The notes beneath the pieces were generated by a model. The model was not told where the DNA came from and searched no databases. It worked only from the letters and a program-made list of their open reading frames with translations. DNA of 64,000 bases from Silene conica (taxonomy: Eukaryota > Streptophyta > Magnoliopsida > Caryophyllales > Caryophyllaceae). Of the stretch, positions 57,526-64,000 are shown in pieces. A program made the translations under genes and the position numbers. Each line of letters begins with the position of its first letter. The first letter of the stretch is position 1. The stretch is taken from contig CM055311.2 of the NCBI GenBank assembly GCA_029255685.2, forward strand, positions 55,263,048 through 55,327,047, read 5' to 3'.

Positions 57526-58281
57526 TTACAATAAGAACTACATAAATCAAATATATAATAATAATGGTACTAATACAAAGTTTTAGATCTCTTTTACCTG
57601 AACTTCTTTGAGAATCAAGGTCTGATTGTTTGCCTTATTACCCTTTTTTAAGTGATCCCATCGGGTATAACTTAATGAGCAAAGACCTCCCTTTCTAGCT
57701 ATTGTCCCACACATATATCCCAGCGCCCCTCCTTCATCCCCTATAGGTTGGTTTGATTTGTTTATCTCAACAACCACTCAATTTCCTTCTGGTAAGTTCC
57801 ATATATCTGCAAGAACAGTTTTCCCACGAGTTCTTTTTCCGTCGGGATCTACAAAATTATAAGGTCACTTTAATATGAAATATCAATGTACCTACAAATT
57901 GTATTATAAAGAATGTTGATTTTACCTTGCATAACACAATCATATGTCCGTCCCTCATTTTCATGCTGACTTGATTCTGAACTTTGATCTCTATTTTGAC
58001 TTGAAGATCCGGAATGCTGAGTTGAGTTGTTCTCTCTTTGATCTGCTTGGCTGCTACTTTGTCTAGTAATCCGGAGATTCTTAGCCTTAGCCATTTTCCC
58101 TGTCAACTTTAAGCTTTGTCAAGAATTATTTAGTTCGAATAAAAAAAGTTCCAGCACAAGTTCACAAAGCTAGGTAGCACACAAAAAGACCTTCACAAAC
58201 AAAACCTATTATTATTCATAACATAAAAGAACAGCCAATGTTTCATAAAAATTCTTAATAAATGAAAATCAAATCTAGCAG

Positions 58282-61200
58282 CTAGACATTATTTTCAGTC
58301 ATATCAACCAAAGTTCCTTCGACACCGTGCCTAACCCAACTAGGATTTTCAAGTGAGTTCGAATATAAATGTTTCAGAAATGAAACATGGCACGGCTCAA
58401 TTTCTTCGTCCTCACTCAAATCATCATCACCAATGTCGTTAACATGTTTTGGTTTCATCTTCAGAGCAACAGACCATTCTGTATTAACTTGGTCTTGAAT
58501 ATAGAACACTTGCTTGGCTTGTGTGGCAAATATATATGGCTCATCTATCAGGGTTTCGCCACTATGTAGACGAGAGAAATTAACAAGTGTGAAACCATAC
58601 TCATCTTGCTTTGTTCCTCTTCCAGAAGTTGTGTCTATCCACTCACATTTAAACATTATTGTAGAGTATCCTCCTAAATATTTCAATTTAATGATTTCTA
58701 TTATCCTCCCATAGTAGGCAACATCTCCTAAGACCGGTCTTCTGTCACTAGCACTAGCATAACTTGACGTTTTTGCCACTACAACCACACCACTATTTTG
58801 GGTGCATTTATCATAACGTTTGGCTCTAAAACTAAAGCCATTGACATTATATCCTTGGTATTTAGAAACAACATCAAGTGGTCCACGAGCTAGCATACGA
58901 AGTTCCTCATTCAAACATTCTGGACCCTGTGACGCCTCTAATTTGGTAACCTGTTTTATTATAAAAAAAAATTAGTAACTCCTATTATAATTCATATTAT
59001 TATTTGACATAAGCTTCTATTATGCTTACATGTTCTCTGAACCATTCATGGAATGTTTCATGTTGAATTCGCTCAATTTCTTTCAAAGAAAGACGTCTTG
59101 GTCGACTACGACGCTTAAGTTCTGCTGCATGCACTCTTTAATAAAAACAAGTGTTAGTAACACGTTTACAATTATTGCATAAGAATTAATAAAATTAAAA
59201 CTAGTTAGTGTTAGATTCTTACTTTAGAAATTCTGTGACTTCTGAAGAATTGAAAAGGATATATCGATGTGCTTGTATTTTGTTCATTGCTGATATCTTC
59301 CCTGTAGTCGGTTTTCCTAGAGGTTTTCCATCTTGAACAAAAATACTATTATCATGAGGAATACTTGCCGATTCCAAATTTTCGGCACATCCTTCAAAAT
59401 TTGAAGCTATGGGAAACTTTGAGTCAAATCCTTCAACGTAATGAGAGCAAAATATCATACATTCAAAGGCTAGGTGAGCCTCCGCAATTGATCCTTATGG
59501 ATGCGCTTTATTAAAAACATAGGATTTGAGTTTGCCCAAGTACCTCTCAATAAAATACATCCATCTATACCTAACGGGGCCAGCAAGCTTTGCTTCAGTA
59601 GCTAGATGAACAACCAAGTGGACCATAACCGTAAAAAAGCTAGGAGGAAATATCATCTCTAAATGACACATTATTTGTGGTATAGAAGCTTCTAGTCGCA
59701 CAATTTCATCTAAATGTAAAACTTTACCACATAAATCTCTAAAATAGCCGCATAAATGGAATAAGGCAGCTACCACCTTCGGTGTCAGCAACCCTCGCAA
59801 TGCAACTGGCAAAATTTGTTGCATTAAAATATGATTGTCATGGCTTTTGAGGCCATGCAATTTATATTGCATGCGTAAGGTTTACACACCTTGATATGTT
59901 TCCAGCATAAGCATTGGGAACTTTAAGTTCATGGAGCAATTTACAAAATGCATGCTTCTCGGCACGAGACATAGTATACGGAGCTGGTGGTAGATAGTAT
60001 CTTGATCCCCTTTCTTGTGGGTGAAGTTCCTTTCTTATTCCCATAACTTCCAAATCACGACGAGCTTTTAAGTTATCTTTAGATTTTCCTTCTAAATTCA
60101 ACAATGTACCAATCACATTATCACACACATTTTTTTCAATGTGCATGACATCTAAATTGTGGCGAATTAAATGAGAATCCCAATAAGGTAGTCTAAAGAA
60201 TTCACTCTTCTTCTTCCATGTTTTAGAACCACTGAAGTCTTGAATAGCGTCAATTTGACGCACCACCTCAGCTCCAGAAGGTGTTGTAGGAGAAACATCA
60301 AATTCTTCGCTTCCATTAAAAGCTTCTTTATTATAGCGAAAATCATGATCCTTATCTAAAAATCGACGATGACCCATAAAACAAAACTTATGGCTATTAT
60401 ATAGCCACTTTGAATCTGTTTGGGAGTTGCAACAAGGACACGCTTTCTCACCATGTACACCCCAACCAGAGAGCATGCCATAACCTGGAAAATCGATGAT
60501 TGTCCAAAGTAAACCGGCATGCAAAGTAAAAGTTTCGTCTTTGGAAGCATCATACGTCTCAATGCCCTCGTCCCAAAACTCAATTAACTCTTCAATAAGG
60601 GGTTGCAAATACACATCAATTTTATTCTCTGGACTACTAGGCCCCGAAATTAAGGTGGATAAAATAAGAGATGACGCTTTTAAACACATCCAAGGAGGAA
60701 AGTTGTATGGTACCAACACTACTGGCCAACAACTATAAGTTGAACTTAGCATTCCAAAAGGGTTAAATCCATCACTAGCTAAACCAAGTCTAACATTACG
60801 AGACTCTGCACCAAAATTAGGGTACCTAGAGTCAAAGTCTTGTCAAGCATAGGAATCAGCCGGATGTCTTAGAGCACCATCCTCTTTTATTCTTTCTTCA
60901 GCATGCCACCTCATATAGGCTGCCGTCTTTTTAGACATAAAAATTCGCTTAAGTCTCGGCTTTAATGGAAAATACCGTAAAACATTGGCAGAAATTCCTT
61001 TCTTTTTTTTTCGCCCCGTTGATGTCACTTGTTCTCTAACCCTTTTCTATCTTGAAGTCCCACAAGTTGAGCATGTATCATCACGTGCTTTGTATTTCCA
61101 ATAAAGTTGGCAGTGTTTCGGGCAAGCATCAATTTTTGTGTAATCAAGGCCTAATTTACTAATAACCTTCTTAGCTTCAGCAAATGTTTTTGGTAAGTTT

Positions 61201-61814
61201 TCCCCGTTGGGAATTGCAAGTCGTAAAATTTCTAATAGGCTACTAATAGACTTAGTACTCCATTTATTAGTACTCTTTAAGTGGAACAAAAGTACTAAAA
61301 ATGATAACTTAGTCAGTTCACACCCTGGCCACAACTCCCGATCAGCATCTTTTAATAAATTGAAAAAGTTTTCAGCATCTTTACTTGGTCCTGTGGTTGC
61401 CATATTTGTGAGATGGGGAGAACCATTGAAACCAAACTCCTCATTTCTTTGTTTATATGCATCGTGAACTAACTGTTGCATGTGAGTCAAAGGTGGAGTT
61501 GTTTCCATAGGTTCATCGACTAATGTCTGCTCCAATTGTTCTCCATGAAAAATCCAAGTGGAGTAGTTACACATTATTCCAGAACTAAGCAAATTTACAT
61601 TCACTTCGTCTGGACTTAACAACTTACTGTTTACGCACTTCACACAAGGACAATATATTTTACCACTAGAAGAGGCTATGTCACGGGTAGCATATCTTAT
61701 GAAGTCGCGAACTCCTAATCGGTATTGTGCACTTTCCTTACGACTAGCCAAATTTTCCTTGATAAAAATCAGATCCATCAAACTGAAAAATAACATCACT
61801 TTGATGGTTAACAA
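58282..61814 (-). pseudogene. CACTA TNP2-type transposase, broken
   Basis: Main transposase of the CACTA element, which cuts its ends. From the N-terminus (right): transposase-associated domain (DFIRYATRDIASSSGKIYCPC, 61720-61640), then CPKHCQLYWKYKARDDTC, the TNP2 core (NVRLGLASDGFNPFGMLSSTYSCW; LLWTIIDFPGYGMLSGW; CPCCNSQT; NLDVMHIEKNVCDNV), the DUF4218 region (GLKSHDNHILMQQILPVALRG, 59840-59500) and the DUF4216-like C-terminal part (58914-58282). Nonsense codons occur at 61047, 60843 and 59495, and the frame shifts near 59865. Short introns near 59000-59220 are likely. The family call is firm; this copy is not functional as read. Confidence 0.88.
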
Positions 61815-62029
61815 CTCAGAACAAGTATTTTAACGGGTTAAAAAGAAAATAACTATAATACAGGCACATCCACCAACTAAACTGTTGTTACTGCAAACAC
61901 GTACTAGTGTCCTAAACAAAAATTTGGCAAAATTTGGGAAAATTTGGGAATAATCCAAACATAGGAAGAGTGAATAGACAGAGAGAGAGTATCCCAAGTA
62001 GTATCACCTTAGGCGGTTTTTGACTAAAG

Positions 62030-63130
62030 TGTCCTATTCTAAGATAATGAGCTATGGGGGGGTTCCTTCACCTGTGAACAGTTTTTTTAAATACCATTGA
62101 TGTAACAATCTGAATTTCAGGGCTTGAGTCGGATTCAACCTGAACGGCTAGTACTACACACAGCCTCCTGCAAGCCCAAAAAGAGAGGATAAGAGAGCAC
62201 CCCTCTTATGAGTCCTATTCTTCCAGAATTATCTTTAGTAAGGCCTGCTTTACCTCTTCAGAATATGGGAGCTCTTTATCTCTCCCCTTTTCGTATTAAT
62301 CTATACTAGCGTTTAACTGGGAATAATCTGAATTATTAACTCATTTATCTTTCACTAAACTTGTGGAAGGGAGACTTGTAAAGCCGAGAACACTATAAGC
62401 ATGTCAAAGTTTTATGAATTTAGTTAGTCCGGTTTCATAGAAGAGCGCCATCTCAATACCCAACCTTAGACTTAGGTAAATAAGAAGCAAACTGAAAAAC
62501 AAGCACGCTCTGTTTTAGTTTGCAGTAGAAAAGGAGAGTCTCGCTCGAGCTTCTAATATAATTAAATTAAGGGGCCTTTCTTGAGATGAGCAAAGATATT
62601 AGGTTGTTGTACTTACCCCCCGAGTACTTTCTTCTTCCTGACTTCTAATATAATTAAAATTAAGGGGCCTTTCTTATCAATGAAAGAATCTTATTGAATG
62701 GGAATGTTAAGGACAAGGGTCTCATTTCATTTAGTAAAGCGTACTTCTTCCTGACTTCTTGTTGATCCACTATCCCCTTGAAACCTTCTTCCTCCAAAAG
62801 TCTTAGAGTTGACATCATCCGAACGAGACCTAGAAAGCCCTATATAAGTCTATGTGTCAAGCCGTCTAACTAAGATAGATTATATATCTACCCTCTTTTT
62901 TACCAAAGTAGCTGATTATATTTTGGGAACAAGAAAAGAAGGTCAGCAGCATGAGTGGCGAAGTTCACTGGGACCCGACTTGCTCTCTACTCTAATTTAT
63001 TCTGGAAACCCTCTCCGTCTAATAAGGCTCGAACGATCCTTCTTTTAATAAGCAGCAAAGCTACCTAACTACTGCCGAATATGCATTTCAAGGAAAGCTA
63101 ACCTGTTTGCTATATTTCGAACTTTACTAC
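62030..63130. other. possible mitochondrial-derived insertion
   Basis: Composition and wording differ from the AT-rich flanks (GGGGCCTTTCTT, GAGTCTCGCTCGAGCTTC, GGGACCCGACTTGCTC) and resemble plant mitochondrial intergenic DNA. A short direct repeat is present: CTTCTAATATAATTAAA then TTAAGGGGCCTTTCTT near 62548 and 62641. No organelle gene was recognised, so this is a weak, style-based call. Confidence 0.28.
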
Positions 63131-63563
63131 TTGTAAAGACTCGTCGAGTTATTTACTATGGATTCTAATAGCATTATACTAAGCAAAAGATCAACACAAG
63201 AAGGAAGAATCTCCTAATAAGTATAGGCTAGACACTGACACAGGCTTAGTTTGCATTACATGACCTATCAATCTTAAATCACTCATCTCCTCACTATGAA
63301 CAATTGAACATAGACAATCTGGGCATGAGTAACAATCCCTCAATCACAAAGCAAAAAGACATAATCAACTAAAATAAAGACAAAATCAACCAAATCTCGT
63401 TCAATTCACAACAGAATCTACTAAAATTATAAAAAATACAAATGAACATTAAAAATCAAGAAGCTACAAGGAATAGTATACATGGCACTACGAGTATTAT
63501 ACATATGAAGATTGAAGTGGACAGCAGAAATCGGATAATTGTATATGAAATCGATAATTATCC

Positions 63564-63652
63564 GCAATTATCCGCTTTTTTATATGAAAATCAATAATTA
63601 TAGATTATTGTCGATTGTAATATAAAAGCGGAGCAAAAAAGCGGATAATTGC
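63564..63652. repeat. perfect 18-bp inverted repeat
   Basis: GCAATTATCCGCTTTTTT (63564-63581) is perfectly complementary to AAAAAAGCGGATAATTGC (63635-63652), enclosing a 53-nt AT-rich loop. It could be a miniature fold-back element or a structured upstream region of the CACTA transposase. Confidence 0.8.
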
Positions 63653-64000
63653 TACCTTTAAGATCAATTGTCAATTATTTTTGATTCCAGATTACCAGTA
63701 ATTAACAAACACACTTTGATCCCCATAATCGACAAGGAAAACAAAAAATTGGAGTATAAATAATAACAGTGACAAAGGAAAACAATCAAAAATTAGAAGG
63801 ATTCAAATATTGATACCTGAATATGGGATTGAAGAAGCTGCTTGAATTTCTGATGAATTTTGTCGTTCGTCTTGTTCGCAGGAAAGGGTCTTCTTCGCAG
63901 GAAAGGTTGTTTGTTTGGGTAGGTTTTCTGATGAATAGGTTTTAATATTTCGTGAGTTTTCCAGAATTGCGTTTGGCGCGCCATTTTTGTGCGCTTTTTT

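Larger units (their letters stand above)
55038..58094 (-). pseudogene. TNPA-like (Ptta/En/Spm family) accessory gene, multi-exon, broken
   Basis: Five - strand exons inferred by family similarity and GT-AG borders: 57926-58094 (MAKAKNLRITRQSSSQ…), 57594-57848 (LADIWNLPEGN, stop TGA, VVVEINKSNQPIGDEGG, LGYMCGTIARK), 56733-56916 (KWILKSIGHKWRDFK; NNVPPDVVNDQW), 56434-56532 (HTTGTKSHARIYEDL) and 55038-55320 (VAQVLGKDKYGRVRGLGLGV, then a coiled coil). The Ptta/En/Spm protein binds subterminal repeats and works with the transposase. A TGA in exon 2 and a frameshift in exon 3 inactivate it. Two host-gene fragments sit in its introns. Confidence 0.72.
53986..64000 (-). mobile_element. CACTA (En/Spm) DNA transposon, right end outside window
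   Basis: Begins CACTACTACGGAAACAGC at 53986, a CACTA terminus, inside Athila-2 integrase; the preceding CTT is the likely 3-bp target. Subterminal DNA (53990-54430) is full of GCGACGC, GCGCCGC and CGACGCTTTCAAAGCG words. Inside are a TNPA-like gene, a TNP2-type transposase (both - strand) and fragments of host genes. The matching right terminus is not in the window; GCG-rich sequence at 63965-63995 may be the other subterminal region. Confidence 0.9.
61815..64000. other. right part of CACTA element, no gene recognised
   Basis: Contains a stretch (about 62030-63130) of different style from its surroundings, possibly organelle-derived, and a perfect inverted repeat at 63564-63652. The last ~200 bp have some open frame on the - strand without recognised similarity. 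No splice-linked exon of the transposase was identified. Confidence 0.5.

Overview
The window is plant nuclear DNA, most likely from a eudicot. The evidence is the spliced ubiquitin-L40 gene and the makeup of the rest: Ty1/copia, Ty3/gypsy (Athila-like and a Tekay/Del-like non-autonomous element), LINE, Mutator-like (MULE), CACTA and small inverted-repeat elements nested several levels deep. No species is claimed. Almost nothing here is an ordinary host gene. The one clear host-type gene is a four-exon ubiquitin-ribosomal protein L40 fusion at 15070-15756.

Layout, left to right. Positions 47-5160 are the internal part of an old, stop-ridden copia element (SIRE-like), entered just inside its 5' LTR. 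A LINE (5165-9876) sits in the copia RNase H region and is itself split by a solo LTR (7096-8677, target duplication ATGTG). From 9877 to 14930 there are twelve tandem ~405-bp units that run into the TATA box of the ubiquitin-L40 gene. A Mutator-like region follows: a plant-mobile-domain (PMD) gene on the + strand (18176-20166) and a MULE transposase on the - strand. The transposase is split: its C-terminal part is at 20388-21464 and its N-terminal part at 44301-44948. Between them lies one 22.8-kb insertion with exact GTGCC target duplications.

That insertion is a non-autonomous LTR element (LARD-like) with 2.9-kb LTRs (21470-24434, 41420-44295) and no coding capacity of its own. Inside it is a young Athila-like element (26682-40255, TAAAC duplications, two 1331-bp LTRs with about five differences). 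Its pol is rearranged: the RNase H-integrase part is inverted and bounded by ~407-bp inverted duplications. A spliced env-like reading frame lies downstream.

The right part (45076-53985) is a second Athila-like element on the - strand. It is interrupted by a 400-bp Tourist-like MITE, by two copia LTRs in head-to-head orientation, and at 53986 by a CACTA transposon that runs off the window. The CACTA element carries a decayed TNP2-type transposase, a decayed multi-exon TNPA-like gene, and fragments of two host genes (a GDSL esterase/lipase and a wall-associated-kinase extracellular segment) lying in the TNPA introns.

The most unusual signals are structural. (1) A bipartite motif, two 12-mers whose starts are 21 bp apart, recurs about 18 times in unrelated elements. 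The second Athila element has a different word at corresponding places with the same 21-bp centre spacing. (2) The LARD LTR carries 12 copies of a conserved ~24-nt loop, each closed by a different stem whose two arms co-vary, often through G-U-compatible changes. The array is bracketed by two hairpins with the same GTAA loop but different stems. (3) A separate array of co-varying ACGTCC/GGACGT hairpins lies in the leader of the PMD gene.
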